From contig NZ_BAGD01000043.1 of NCBI RefSeq assembly GCF_000308635.1, forward strand, positions 1 through 64,000: a stretch of 64,000 nucleotides of DNA. Reading direction: 5' to 3'. Source of the DNA: Nocardia otitidiscaviarum NBRC 14405. Lineage in GTDB: Bacteria > Actinomycetota > Actinomycetes > Mycobacteriales > Mycobacteriaceae. Positions 8,434-17,095 of the stretch are shown in pieces. Under the pieces are notes generated by a model. That model made no database searches, was not told where the DNA came from, and was given only the letters and a program-made list of their open reading frames with translations. The stretch's first letter is position 1; each line of letters begins with the position of its first letter. Position numbers and translations under genes: made by a program.

Positions 8434-9300
8434 ATGTGTCGATTGTTCGGATTGTCGGCCGCGCCGCAGCGGGTGAAGGCCACCTTCTGGCTGCTGGACG
8501 CGCCGGACAGCCTGGCGCGGCAGAGCCGGCGGGAGCCGGACGGGGTGGGTCTGGGCACCTTCGCCGCCGATGGCACCCCGCTGGTCGAGAAGCAGCCGCT
8601 GGCCGCGTACGAGGACGCCCGGTTCGGCAGGGAGGCGCGGGAGCGGGCGTCGGCCACCTTCGTCGCCCATGTGCGCTACGCCTCCACCGGGGCCGTGGAA
8701 CCGCGCAACACCCATCCGTTCCAGCAGTTCAAGCGACTGTTCGCGCACAACGGGGTGCTGCACGGTCTGTCCGAGCTGGATGCCGAACTCGGCGCGTATC
8801 GCGAACTGGTGCAGGGGGATACCGATTCCGAACGGTTCTTCGCCCTGATCACCAAGCGCATCGACAAGTACGACGGCGATGTCACCGCGGGCATCGCCGA
8901 CGCCGTCGCCTGGATCGCGGATCGGCTGCCGGTGTACGCGCTCAACCTGGTGCTGACCACCGCGACCGAGCTGTGGGCGCTGCGCTACCCGGCCACCCAC
9001 GAGCTGTACGTGCTGGAGCGGGCCGCGGGCGGAGCGGGCGGCGACCGGCATCTCGACCATGCGGGCCGCACCGGAATCCGGGCGCGCAGCGGGCATCTCG
9101 CGCGGCATCCGGCCGTGGTGGTGGCCAGTGAGCGCATGGATGAGGATCCGGGCTGGCGGTTGCTGCGGCCGGGCGAGCTGCTGCACGTCGACGAGCGGCT
9201 GCGGGTGCGCTCCACCAGGGTGCTGAACCGCCCGCCCCGGCATCCGCTGTCGCTGGCACAGCTGGAACCGGCCGCCGCCGCTTCGCAGACCGGAGCCTGA
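8434..9300 (+). CDS. Class II glutamine amidotransferase (YafJ-like)
   Basis: A 288-aa Ntn-type amidotransferase-domain protein. Cys2 becomes the catalytic N-terminal residue after Met removal (MCRLFGLSAAP). Other family signatures are HVRYASTGAVEPRNTHPF, FAHNGVLHG and DTDSERFFALI. No acceptor or synthetase domain is attached, so the ammonia acceptor is unknown; YafJ- and EgtC-like proteins are relatives. The start is firm: TAGGAG lies six bases before the ATG. It sits between glgB and glgE on the opposite strand and ends 23 bases from the glgE stop. In M. tuberculosis I recall no such gene here, so it is an insertion into the glucan cluster. Confidence 0.87.
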   Translation: MCRLFGLSAAPQRVKATFWLLDAPDSLARQSRREPDGVGLGTFAADGTPLVEKQPLAAYEDARFGREARERASATFVAHVRYASTGAVEPRNTHPFQQFKRLFAHNGVLHGLSELDAELGAYRELVQGDTDSERFFALITKRIDKYDGDVTAGIADAVAWIADRLPVYALNLVLTTATELWALRYPATHELYVLERAAGGAGGDRHLDHAGRTGIRARSGHLARHPAVVVASERMDEDPGWRLLRPGELLHVDERLRVRSTRVLNRPPRHPLSLAQLEPAAAASQTGA

Positions 9301-9323
9301 ACGCGCGCGGTCGGGTCCGGTGC

Positions 9324-11327
9324 TCAGTGGAAGCTGTGCCGGTACGCCAGTTCCTGGCGGGCCTGGATCGGCACCGAGGGCAGGTTCAGGATGTGCGCCA
9401 CCGCGCGGGCGGGATCCAACCGCACGTAATTGGTCTGGCCCCAGTGGTATTCCTCGCCGCTCACCTCGTCGTACACCACCGGCCGGTCGTGCCATTCGCG
9501 GCCGATGGCGGGCAGATCCAGCGACACCATGCCCTGCTCGGCAACGAACGGGTTGAGGTTGACCACGATCAACACGGCGTCCCCGGTGGTGGGGTCGAAT
9601 TTGGAGTAGGCCAGCAGCGCGTCGTTGTCGGTGTGGTGGAAGTGGATGCAGCGCAGCTGCTGTAGCGCCGGATGGGCGCGGCGGATCTCGTTGAGCCGGG
9701 TTATCCACGGCTCCAACGATTCTCCACGCGCGGCCGCCTCGGCGAAGCGGCGCGGGCGCAGCTCGTACTTCTCCGAGTCGAGGTACTCCTCGCTGCCCGC
9801 GTGCACGGCCTGATGCTCGAACAGCTCGAATCCGGAGTACACGCCCCAGCTGGGTGCGAGGGTGGCGGCCAGCACCGCGCGTATGGCGAACATGCCGGGC
9901 CCGCCGTGCTGGAGGCTCTCGTGCAGGATGTCGGGCGTATTCACGAACAGGTTGGGCCGCGCCTCATCGGCCTTGGCGGCCAGCTCTTTTCCGAATTCGA
10001 TGAAATCCCATTTGCTGGTGCGCCAGGTGAAATAGGTGTAGGACTGGCTGAATCCGCGCCGGGCCAGGCCGTAGAGGCGGGCCGGGCGGGTGAACGCCTC
10101 GGACAGGAAGATCACGTCCGGGTGTTCGCGACGCACCTGGCCGATCAGCCACTCCCAGAAGTCGGCCGGTTTGGTGTGCGGATTGTCGACCCGGAAGATC
10201 CGCACACCCAGGCCGATCCAGTGCTTCACCACCCGTAGTATCTCGGCGTACAGCCCGTCCGGATCATTGTCGAAATCGACCGGGTAGATGTCCTGGTACT
10301 TCTTCGGCGGATTCTCCGCGAAGGCGATGGTGCCGTCGGGCAGGGTGGTGAACCACTCCGGATGCGCCGCCACCCACGGATGGTCCGGGGCGCACTGCAA
10401 GGCCAGATCCAGCGCCACCTCCATACCCAATTCCGCTGCGGCGGAGACGAAGTCGGCGAAGTCGGACTCGGTGCCCAGGGCCGGGTGGACGGCGTCGTGC
10501 CCGCCCTCGTCGGAGCCGATGGCCCACGGCGAGCCCACATCGCCGGGCTCGGCGGTGAGAGAGTTGTTGCGCCCCTTGCGGTTCACCCTGCCGATGGGAT
10601 GGATGGGCGGCAGGTACACCACATCGAAGCCCATGGTCGCGATGCGGGGCAGCTCCTTGGCGGCGGTGGCGAAGGTGCCGTGCACCGGACTGCCCTCCGC
10701 GTCCCAGCCGCCCGTGGAACGCGGGAAGAATTCGTACCAGGCTCCATACAGCGCCCGCTGCCGTTCCACCAGCACGGTGTGCTGGGGGCCGCGCGTCACC
10801 ATGTCGCGCAGCGGGGTGGCGCGCAGGATCTCGCCCACCTCGGTGCTGAAGGCCGGCGCCACCCGCGCGGGCAGCTGTACGTCGCTGCGCAGGGCTGCGG
10901 CCGCCGCCCGCAGCGTCTCCCACTGCTTCTTCGGCACCGCCTGGGCGGCGCGTTCCAGCAGTCGCGCCCCGATCTCCAGGTCGTTGGCCAGATCGGCCGC
11001 GCTCTGCCCGACCGCGAGTTTGGCCTCCACCGCCGCGCGCCAGGTGGCGACGGGATCGCTCCAGCCCTCGATGCGGTAGGTCCACAGGCCGGGTGCGGTG
11101 GGCGTGAACACGCCGTTGAACACGTCGGGCTGGTAGTCCGGCGCCATCCGGAATCGACGGGCCCGGGAGGAGCCGGGCGCCCGCACCGCCAGTGTCGCCG
11201 CCACCGCGGCGTGCCCCTCGCGCCACACCACCGCCCGCACCGGAAATACCTCGCCGACCACGGCTTTCGCCGGTCGGCCGCCGGGAATGGCAGGGGCGGT
11301 GTCATCGATGGCGATGCGGCCGGTCAC
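9324..11327 (-). CDS. glgE: Alpha-1,4-glucan:maltose-1-phosphate maltosyltransferase GlgE
   Basis: GlgE extends alpha-glucan with maltose-1-phosphate, the key step of the trehalose-to-glucan pathway. The 667-aa protein has the family layout: N-terminal beta-sandwich, helical insert, GH13 barrel. The nucleophile is in [12 protein letters not shown], the acid/base Glu in [11 protein letters not shown], and [16 protein letters not shown] forms part of the donor site. It is Rv1327c by position. The GTG at 11327 is seven bases from TAAGTT (11335-11340), so the gene probably has its own leaderless promoter in the 58-base gap after the thioesterase gene. Confidence 0.96.
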   Translation of the reverse strand: MTGRIAIDDTAPAIPGGRPAKAVVGEVFPVRAVVWREGHAAVAATLAVRAPGSSRARRFRMAPDYQPDVFNGVFTPTAPGLWTYRIEGWSDPVATWRAAVEAKLAVGQSAADLANDLEIGARLLERAAQAVPKKQWETLRAAAAALRSDVQLPARVAPAFSTEVGEILRATPLRDMVTRGPQHTVLVERQRALYGAWYEFFPRSTGGWDAEGSPVHGTFATAAKELPRIATMGFDVVYLPPIHPIGRVNRKGRNNSLTAEPGDVGSPWAIGSDEGGHDAVHPALGTESDFADFVSAAAELGMEVALDLALQCAPDHPWVAAHPEWFTTLPDGTIAFAENPPKKYQDIYPVDFDNDPDGLYAEILRVVKHWIGLGVRIFRVDNPHTKPADFWEWLIGQVRREHPDVIFLSEAFTRPARLYGLARRGFSQSYTYFTWRTSKWDFIEFGKELAAKADEARPNLFVNTPDILHESLQHGGPGMFAIRAVLAATLAPSWGVYSGFELFEHQAVHAGSEEYLDSEKYELRPRRFAEAAARGESLEPWITRLNEIRRAHPALQQLRCIHFHHTDNDALLAYSKFDPTTGDAVLIVVNLNPFVAEQGMVSLDLPAIGREWHDRPVVYDEVSGEEYHWGQTNYVRLDPARAVAHILNLPSVPIQARQELAYRHSFH

Positions 11328-11385
11328 GCTCCCGAACTTACCGGTTGCGCCACCGCGTCGCCGGAGTGGGCGGCATCGCGGCCCG

Positions 11386-12036
11386 CTACGCCTGTCCGGG
11401 CTTCAGCACGATGAACAGCCCGTTGGCCTCGGCGCACAGCCGGTCGCCGTCGGACATGGTGGCCCGGACGTACACCTTGCGGCCCTCCACGCGCTCCACC
11501 CGGCCGTGCACCCGCAGCTCGGTGTCGAGCGGGGTGATGGAGCGGTAGTCGATGGTGAGGGAGGCGGTGCGGGTGACCTGTTTGGTGTGCACGGCGGCGG
11601 TCATGCCGAGCAGGTCGTCGAAGGCGAGCGCGATGTGCCCGCCGTGCGCGGCCGCATTGCCGCCCAGATGGAAGGTACGGAAGGTGAGCCGGGCGTCCAC
11701 CCCGTCGCTCGCGGCGCGGTCGATCCAGAACGGAGGCAGGGTGATATTGCCGCGCGAGGGCAGATCGTGTCGCCGCCAGGTCGGGGCCGACCACTCGTCC
11801 ACGACGGCCTCGTCGAGCCGGTCGTTGAGCTGCTTCAGCATGGCGATGGCATCCAGGGCCACGTCATCGCTCGGCGAGCACAGTCGCACCTTGTCCATGA
11901 GCTCGCGGACCTGCTCGATCAGTTCCCCGTAGTGCGGTCCACCCGCGGAGTTGTCCCGCGCGAGTTCCGCCATCGGCCGGAACCCGCCTTCGTGGTGCTC
12001 GGCGGTCGGGACCGACTCGACCTGCTGCTCAGTCAT
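11386..12036 (-). CDS. PaaI-family hotdog thioesterase
   Basis: A 216-aa protein with a C-terminal hotdog fold (about residues 95-210). The signature [22 protein letters not shown] holds the residues that bind the acyl-CoA thioester in PaaI-type enzymes. The N-terminal 80 residues are helical and not part of the fold; such extensions are common in actinobacterial members. The substrate is unknown. TAACGT at 12043-12048 lies six bases before the ATG (leaderless pattern). It is upstream of and co-oriented with glgE and divergent from glgP, yet nothing ties a thioesterase to glucan chemistry. Confidence 0.85.
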   Translation of the reverse strand: MTEQQVESVPTAEHHEGGFRPMAELARDNSAGGPHYGELIEQVRELMDKVRLCSPSDDVALDAIAMLKQLNDRLDEAVVDEWSAPTWRRHDLPSRGNITLPPFWIDRAASDGVDARLTFRTFHLGGNAAAHGGHIALAFDDLLGMTAAVHTKQVTRTASLTIDYRSITPLDTELRVHGRVERVEGRKVYVRATMSDGDRLCAEANGLFIVLKPGQA

Positions 12037-12148
12037 GAGAACACGTTATCGGTTGCTCGCGAGAAGCTCGTGCCGAGGGCCGAACGCGCGGTGTGAGCCG
12101 TGCCGTCGCCCGCCCGCCGCCCCGCGGCCACCCGGTAGGGTCGAGCGG

Positions 12149-14722
12149 GTGAAGGCACTGCGTCGATTCACCGTTCGCGCCCATCTGCCCGAGCGGCTGT
12201 CCGCGCTGACCGAGCTGGCGACCAACCTGCGGTGGTCCTGGCACGGGCCGACGCAGGATCTGTTCGCCGCGCTCGACCCGGAGCTGTGGGTGGAGGTGGG
12301 CCGCGATCCGGTGCGGATGCTGGGCGAGGTGCCCCCGGCGCGACTCGACGAGTTCGCCGCCGACACCGACTACGTGCGCCGGGTGGACGCGGGGGCGGCC
12401 GACCTGCGTGACTATCTGACCCGGCCGCGCTGGTTCCAGCGGCAACCCGAACACGACCGCCCGCGCGGCATCGCGTACTTCTCCATGGAGTTCGGTGTCA
12501 CCGAGGTGCTGCCCAACTACTCCGGCGGACTCGGCATTCTGGCCGGCGACCACCTCAAGGCCGCCTCGGACCTGGGGCTGCCGCTCATCGGAGTGGGCCT
12601 GCTGTACCGCTCCGGCTACTTCCGCCAGTCGCTGTCCGCCGACGGCTGGCAGACCGAGCACTACCCGGCCCTGGACCCGCAGGGCCTGCCGCTGCGCCTG
12701 CTCGCCGAGGGCGGCGCGCCCGTGCTGCTGCACGTCCCCATGCCGGAGGGCCGGGTGCTGCGGGCCCGGGTCTGGATCGCGCAGGTGGGCCGAATCCCGT
12801 TGCTGCTGTTGGATTCCGATATCGCCGACAACGACGCGGAACTGCGCGCCGTTACCGACCGGCTGTACGGCGGCGATCAGGACCACCGCATCAAACAGGA
12901 GATACTGGCGGGCGTGGGCGGTGTGCGCGCGGTGCGCGCCTACACCCGGGCGCACGGCCTGCCAGATCCGGACGTCTTCCACATGAACGAGGGCCACGCC
13001 GGATTCCTGGGCGTCGAGCGCATTCGTGAATTCATGGCCACCGGAATGGATTTCGACTCCGCGCTGGCCGCGGTGCGGGCCGGAACCGTCTTCACCACGC
13101 ACACCCCGGTGCCCGCCGGGATCGACCGGTTCGCGGCCGGACTGGTGCGCCGCTACTTCGGCGGCTCCCATGGTGAGCGAGAATCGGTGCTGCTGCCCGG
13201 GGTTTCGGTGGACCGCATTCTGGCCCTGGGGCGCGAGCACGATCCGTCGGTGTTCAATATGGCCCATCTCGGGCTGCGACTCGCCCAGCGCGCCAATGGC
13301 GTCTCACGCTTGCACGGCGAGGTCAGCCGCGGCATGTTCAACCCGCTGTGGCCGGGCTTCGACACCGCCGAGGTGCCCATCGGCTCGGTCACCAACGGTG
13401 TGCACGCCCCGACCTGGGCCGCCCGCGAATGGATCGACAAGGCCCGCGAACTCATCGGTGACGAGCTGGTGGAGGAGGCGCGCGGCTGGGAGCGGCTCAG
13501 CGACGTCGACCTGGGCGAACTGTGGTCGACCCGCACCACGCTGCGCGGGATCCTGGTGGCCGAGGTGCGCCGCCGACTGCGGGCGTCCTGGCTGGAACGC
13601 GGCGCGGCACCGGCCGAACTCGGTTGGGTGGACGAGGTTTTCGATCCGAATGTGCTCACCGTCGGTTTCGCCCGCCGGGTGCCCACCTACAAGCGGCTCA
13701 CCCTCATGCTGCGCGATCCGGACCGGCTGCGCGCCTTGCTGCTGGATCCGGACCGTCCGGTGCAGCTGGTGGTGGCGGGCAAATCGCATCCGGCCGACGA
13801 CGGCGGCAAGGCGCTCATCCAGCAGATCGTGCGCTTCGCCGACGATCCGGCGGTGCGCCACCGCATCGTCTTCCTGCCCGACTACGACATGTCCATGGCC
13901 CGCTACCTGTACTGGGGATGCGATGTGTGGCTGAACAATCCGCTGCGCCCGCTGGAGGCGTGCGGCACCTCGGGCATGAAGTCCGCGCTCAACGGCGGGC
14001 TGAACCTCTCCATCCGGGACGGCTGGTGGGACGAGATGTACGACGGCGAGAACGGGTGGGCCATCCCCACCGCCGACGGCGTCCGCGACGAGCACCGCCG
14101 CGACGACCTGGAGGCCGCCGCCCTGTACGAACTGCTGGAACGCTCGGTGCTGCCGCGCTTCTACGATCGCGATCGCGACGGCATGCCGGTGCGCTGGATG
14201 GAGATGGTGCGCCACACCCTGCAGACGCTGGGTCCGAAGGTGCTGGCCTCCCGCATGGTGCGCGACTACGCGGTGGACTACTACCGTCCCGCCGCCGCGG
14301 CCGGTGCCGCGGTCGCGCGCGACGATTTCGGCGGCGCCCGCGCGCTGGCCAAGTACCGCCGCCGCGTCGAGACCGCCTGGCCCGCGGTGAAGGTCGTCCA
14401 GGTGGACAGCTCCGGGCTGCCCGACACCCCGGTCATCGGCGCGACCCTGGCGCTGCGCGCCCGCATCGACCTCGGCGGCCTCGCTCCGGTGGACGTCACG
14501 GTGCAGGCGGTGCTGGGCCGGGTCTCGACCATCGACGAACTGTCCGATGTCGTGACCGTGCCGATGGACCACGTCGGGTCCGAATCGGGCACCGAGTTGT
14601 TCGAGGTGCGGACCCCGGTCCCGCTGTCCGGCGCGGTCGGCTACACCATTCGGGTGCTGCCGGAGCATCCTTTGCTCGCCACGTCGTCCGAGCTCGGATT
14701 GGTCGCCACGCCGAGCCCGTAG
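12149..14722 (+). CDS. glgP: Alpha-glucan (maltodextrin) phosphorylase GlgP
   Basis: GlgP releases glucose-1-phosphate from alpha-1,4-glucan using pyridoxal phosphate. The 857-aa protein belongs to the actinobacterial/archaeal phosphorylase branch: an N-terminal DUF3417-type domain starting with LATNLRWSWHGPTQDLF, then the GT35 domain with VFHMNEGHAGFLGVER, and the PLP lysine in ACGTSGMKSALNGGLN. The position is that of Rv1328. The GTG at 12149 follows TAGGGT (12136-12141) by seven bases. Its promoter region of 112 bases is shared with the divergent thioesterase gene. Confidence 0.95.
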   Translation: MKALRRFTVRAHLPERLSALTELATNLRWSWHGPTQDLFAALDPELWVEVGRDPVRMLGEVPPARLDEFAADTDYVRRVDAGAADLRDYLTRPRWFQRQPEHDRPRGIAYFSMEFGVTEVLPNYSGGLGILAGDHLKAASDLGLPLIGVGLLYRSGYFRQSLSADGWQTEHYPALDPQGLPLRLLAEGGAPVLLHVPMPEGRVLRARVWIAQVGRIPLLLLDSDIADNDAELRAVTDRLYGGDQDHRIKQEILAGVGGVRAVRAYTRAHGLPDPDVFHMNEGHAGFLGVERIREFMATGMDFDSALAAVRAGTVFTTHTPVPAGIDRFAAGLVRRYFGGSHGERESVLLPGVSVDRILALGREHDPSVFNMAHLGLRLAQRANGVSRLHGEVSRGMFNPLWPGFDTAEVPIGSVTNGVHAPTWAAREWIDKARELIGDELVEEARGWERLSDVDLGELWSTRTTLRGILVAEVRRRLRASWLERGAAPAELGWVDEVFDPNVLTVGFARRVPTYKRLTLMLRDPDRLRALLLDPDRPVQLVVAGKSHPADDGGKALIQQIVRFADDPAVRHRIVFLPDYDMSMARYLYWGCDVWLNNPLRPLEACGTSGMKSALNGGLNLSIRDGWWDEMYDGENGWAIPTADGVRDEHRRDDLEAAALYELLERSVLPRFYDRDRDGMPVRWMEMVRHTLQTLGPKVLASRMVRDYAVDYYRPAAAAGAAVARDDFGGARALAKYRRRVETAWPAVKVVQVDSSGLPDTPVIGATLALRARIDLGGLAPVDVTVQAVLGRVSTIDELSDVVTVPMDHVGSESGTELFEVRTPVPLSGAVGYTIRVLPEHPLLATSSELGLVATPSP

Positions 14723-14850
14723 CGGGCGCGCCACCCGGCCTGATAATTTGCCCACTATTCGCCGGGTCGGATGCGGTCGTCCGGTATGCGAGCGGCTAAC
14801 GTGCCTGCGGGGCACTCCCGCACCATCCGGCCGACTGGAGCAGAACACCG

Positions 14851-16215
14851 ATGACCACCGACGTCCTGTCGCGCGCCAAGGGGCGCATCGACGAGTATCT
14901 CGGCGTCAGCCGCCACGGCTCGACCATGAAGCGTGAATTCATGGCGGGCACCGTCACCTTCCTGGCGATGTCCTATGTCCTCGCGGTCAATCCGACGGTG
15001 CTCGGCGACGGCGGTCCGCTGGGCGATCAGGGCATGCCGATGCAGGCGGTCTTCACGGCCACCGCCGTGGCCGCCGTGGTCGGCACCCTGGTGATGGGCC
15101 TGTGGGCGCGTTATCCGGTCGCGCTGGCCCCGGGCATGGGCCTCAACGCGTTCTTCGCGTACACGGTCGTGCTGAGTATGGGCATCCCGTGGGAGGAGGC
15201 GCTGTCGGGCACCCTGCTGTCCGGCATCATCTTCTTCGTCCTCGCGGTCACCAAGGTGCGCGAGAAGATCATCGACGCCATCCCCATGCAGATGAAGCTG
15301 GCCGTGGGCGCGGGTATCGGCCTGTTCGTGGCCTTCCTCGGCTTCAAGAACGCGGGCATCGTGGTCGCGAGCGAGGCCACCCTGGTGCATCTGGGCGACT
15401 TCCATCAGGGCACCACGCTGCTGGCGCTGCTCGGGCTGCTGCTGACGGTCGTGTTCATGGTGCTGCGCTGGAAGGGCGCGGTGCTGTACGGCATTCTGGT
15501 CACCGCCGTCGTCGGCATGGTCTCGGGTCTGGTGGAGCTGCCGAGCGCGGTGGTCGACCTGCCGCACGGGCTCGACGAGACCTTCGGTCAGGCCATCGTC
15601 AATCTGCCGAACGTCTTCACCAACGAGAAGATGATCATCGTCGTGCTGACGATGCTGTTCGTCGACTTCTTCGACTCCTCGGGCACCCTGATCGGCGTCG
15701 CGCACCAGGCGGGCATGCTCACCAAGGACGGCAAGCTCGAGCGGGCCGGGCGGGCGCTCGCCGCCGACTCCATCGGCACCGCGGCGGGCGCGATCATCGG
15801 CACCTCCACCACCACCGCCTACGTGGAGTCCACCGCGGGTGTCTCGGCGGGCGGCCGCACCGGGCTCACGGCCGTCGCCACGGCGTTCTGGTTCCTGATC
15901 GCCATGTTCTTCTTCCCGCTGTTCGCCGTGGTGGCGGGCGTTCCGGCGGTGACCGCGCCCGCGCTCATCGTCGTCGGCGTGCTCATGTCCCGGGCGCTCG
16001 GGGAAATCGAATGGGACAAGCTGGAATACGCGGTCCCGGCCTTCATCACCGTCGTCATGATGCCGCTGACCTTCTCCATCGCGAATGGCATCGCCATGGG
16101 GCTGCTGTTCTACCCGCTGATCATGGTGGCGAAAGGCCGCGCGCGTGAGGTGCATCCGGTCATGTGGGCGCTGCTGCTGGTATTCCTGGCGTACTTCTTC
16201 TTCCTCGCCGAATAG
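14851..16215 (+). CDS. NCS2-family purine permease (AzgA/PbuG type)
   Basis: A 454-aa membrane protein with about 12-14 hydrophobic helices that imports hypoxanthine, guanine or adenine with protons. Family signatures include GTVTFLAMSYVLAVNP near the N-terminus, YPVALAPGMGLNAFFAYTVV in helix 3, FVDFFDSSGTLIGVA, and GTSTTTAYVESTAGVSAGGRTGLTA. The ATG is preceded by GGAGCAGAACACC, and a TAACGT box about 50 bases upstream could be the -10. The gene is inserted between glgP and dinG relative to M. tuberculosis. I saw no purine riboswitch in the 128-base leader. Confidence 0.92.
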   Translation: MTTDVLSRAKGRIDEYLGVSRHGSTMKREFMAGTVTFLAMSYVLAVNPTVLGDGGPLGDQGMPMQAVFTATAVAAVVGTLVMGLWARYPVALAPGMGLNAFFAYTVVLSMGIPWEEALSGTLLSGIIFFVLAVTKVREKIIDAIPMQMKLAVGAGIGLFVAFLGFKNAGIVVASEATLVHLGDFHQGTTLLALLGLLLTVVFMVLRWKGAVLYGILVTAVVGMVSGLVELPSAVVDLPHGLDETFGQAIVNLPNVFTNEKMIIVVLTMLFVDFFDSSGTLIGVAHQAGMLTKDGKLERAGRALAADSIGTAAGAIIGTSTTTAYVESTAGVSAGGRTGLTAVATAFWFLIAMFFFPLFAVVAGVPAVTAPALIVVGVLMSRALGEIEWDKLEYAVPAFITVVMMPLTFSIANGIAMGLLFYPLIMVAKGRAREVHPVMWALLLVFLAYFFFLAE

Positions 16216-16251
16216 CGTTCGTCTCGTCGCCGCGTCGGTGTAACGCGGATT

Positions 16252-16298
16252 ACATCCGATTTCGGATGTTCCGGAATAGGCTCCCGGTCCCGTAGGTT
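16252..16298 (+). promoter_or_regulatory. Palindrome plus promoter upstream of the DoxX gene
   Basis: ACATCCGATTTCGGATGT (16252-16269) is a perfect palindrome apart from its two central bases. It directly abuts a possible promoter, TTCCGG then TAGGTT at 16293-16298. If transcription starts near 16305, the palindrome is centred at about -44.5, a position typical of activators. The leader to the ATG would then be about 77 bases. Confidence 0.55.
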
Positions 16299-16381
16299 GG
16301 CTACCACTGAATGCGAAGCGGACCACGGTCCGGATGCTTTGCCGAAGTAACGACCCGACGTCGACAGATGAGGAAAAGACG

Positions 16382-16930
16382 ATGACCGCACCCACCACCG
16401 GTGGTACCAGTTTGACCCGCTCCCTGCTGGCGGCCCGGGAGGGCGTGGACGCCACCGCCACCGATATCGGTCTGCTGATCGCCCGCGTCGGCTTCGGCGG
16501 CCTGTTCGCCGTGCACGGCAGCCAGAAGCTGTTCGGCTGGTTCAACGGCTACGGCCTCGAGGCCACCAACGCCGGCTTCGACCAGATGGGATACAACCCC
16601 GGTGCGTTCTTCGGCACCCTCGCCGGGCTGAGTGAACTCGTCGGCGGCCTGCTCCTGCTGCTGGGGCTGTTCACGCCGCTGGCCGCCGCCATCGTGCTCG
16701 GCACCACCGTCAATATCCTCAACGCCACCTGGTCCGACGGCTTCGCGATGTGGGAGATGGGCGCGCTGTTCGCCCTCGCGGCCGCGGCACTCGCCTTCAC
16801 CGGTCCCGGCCGGTTCTCGCTCGACCACGGTCGGCCGTGGGCCCGGCAGGGCGTGGTGTGGGGTATCGCCGCGGTGGCGCTGGCCATTGTGGCGGGCGTG
16901 CTCACGCTGATTCTGAAGGCGGTTCTCTAA
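16382..16930 (+). CDS. DoxX-family membrane protein
   Basis: A 182-aa protein with four hydrophobic helices. DoxX signatures are LIARVGFGGLFAVHGSQKLFGWFNGYG, GTLAGLSELVGGLLLLLG and a final TM helix ending TLILKAVL. DoxX proteins are linked to thiol and oxidative stress (the mycobacterial membrane-associated oxidoreductase complex with SodA/SseA) or act as quinone-linked subunits; which applies here is unknown. The ATG at 16382 has AGGAAAAG eight to ten bases upstream. It stands alone, with a palindrome-bearing promoter upstream and two hairpins downstream. Confidence 0.88.
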   Translation: MTAPTTGGTSLTRSLLAAREGVDATATDIGLLIARVGFGGLFAVHGSQKLFGWFNGYGLEATNAGFDQMGYNPGAFFGTLAGLSELVGGLLLLLGLFTPLAAAIVLGTTVNILNATWSDGFAMWEMGALFALAAAALAFTGPGRFSLDHGRPWARQGVVWGIAAVALAIVAGVLTLILKAVL

Positions 16931-16941
16931 GGATTGTGTGT

Positions 16942-16972
16942 CCCCGCGCCGCGTGCAGGGCTTGGCGCGGGG
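16942..16972 (+). terminator. GC-rich hairpin after DoxX
   Basis: CCCCGCGCC at 16942-16950 pairs with GGCGCGGGG at 16964-16972, 12 bases after the DoxX stop. There is no T run. It may help termination or only stabilise the 3' end. Confidence 0.45.
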
Positions 16973-17051
16973 ACCACGGATACTTCGATGTGGGAATTGG
17001 GGGTCATCGGAGTACCGCATGCCAATTTACTTCTGTTCGGAAGTATAGCGG

Positions 17052-17084
17052 CGCCGGTGTGAGTGGTTTCACACCGGCGTTTTT
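17052..17084 (+). terminator. Intrinsic terminator
   Basis: A perfect 10-bp stem (CGCCGGTGTG / CACACCGGCG) with an 8-base loop is followed by five T residues, the best intrinsic terminator in the window. It serves DoxX and lies just after the stop of the convergent dinG gene, so it may also work in reverse. Confidence 0.9.
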
Positions 17085-17095
17085 CGTCGATAGGT

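Noticed and set aside
14723..14850. Purine riboswitch before the NCS2 permease
   Set aside because: No pairing pattern of a purine aptamer could be seen, and such aptamers are rare in this phylum.
14755..16545. 596-codon minus-strand open frame over the purine permease
   Set aside because: Translation is a His/Arg/Glu-rich shadow. The plus-strand permease has clear helices and motifs.
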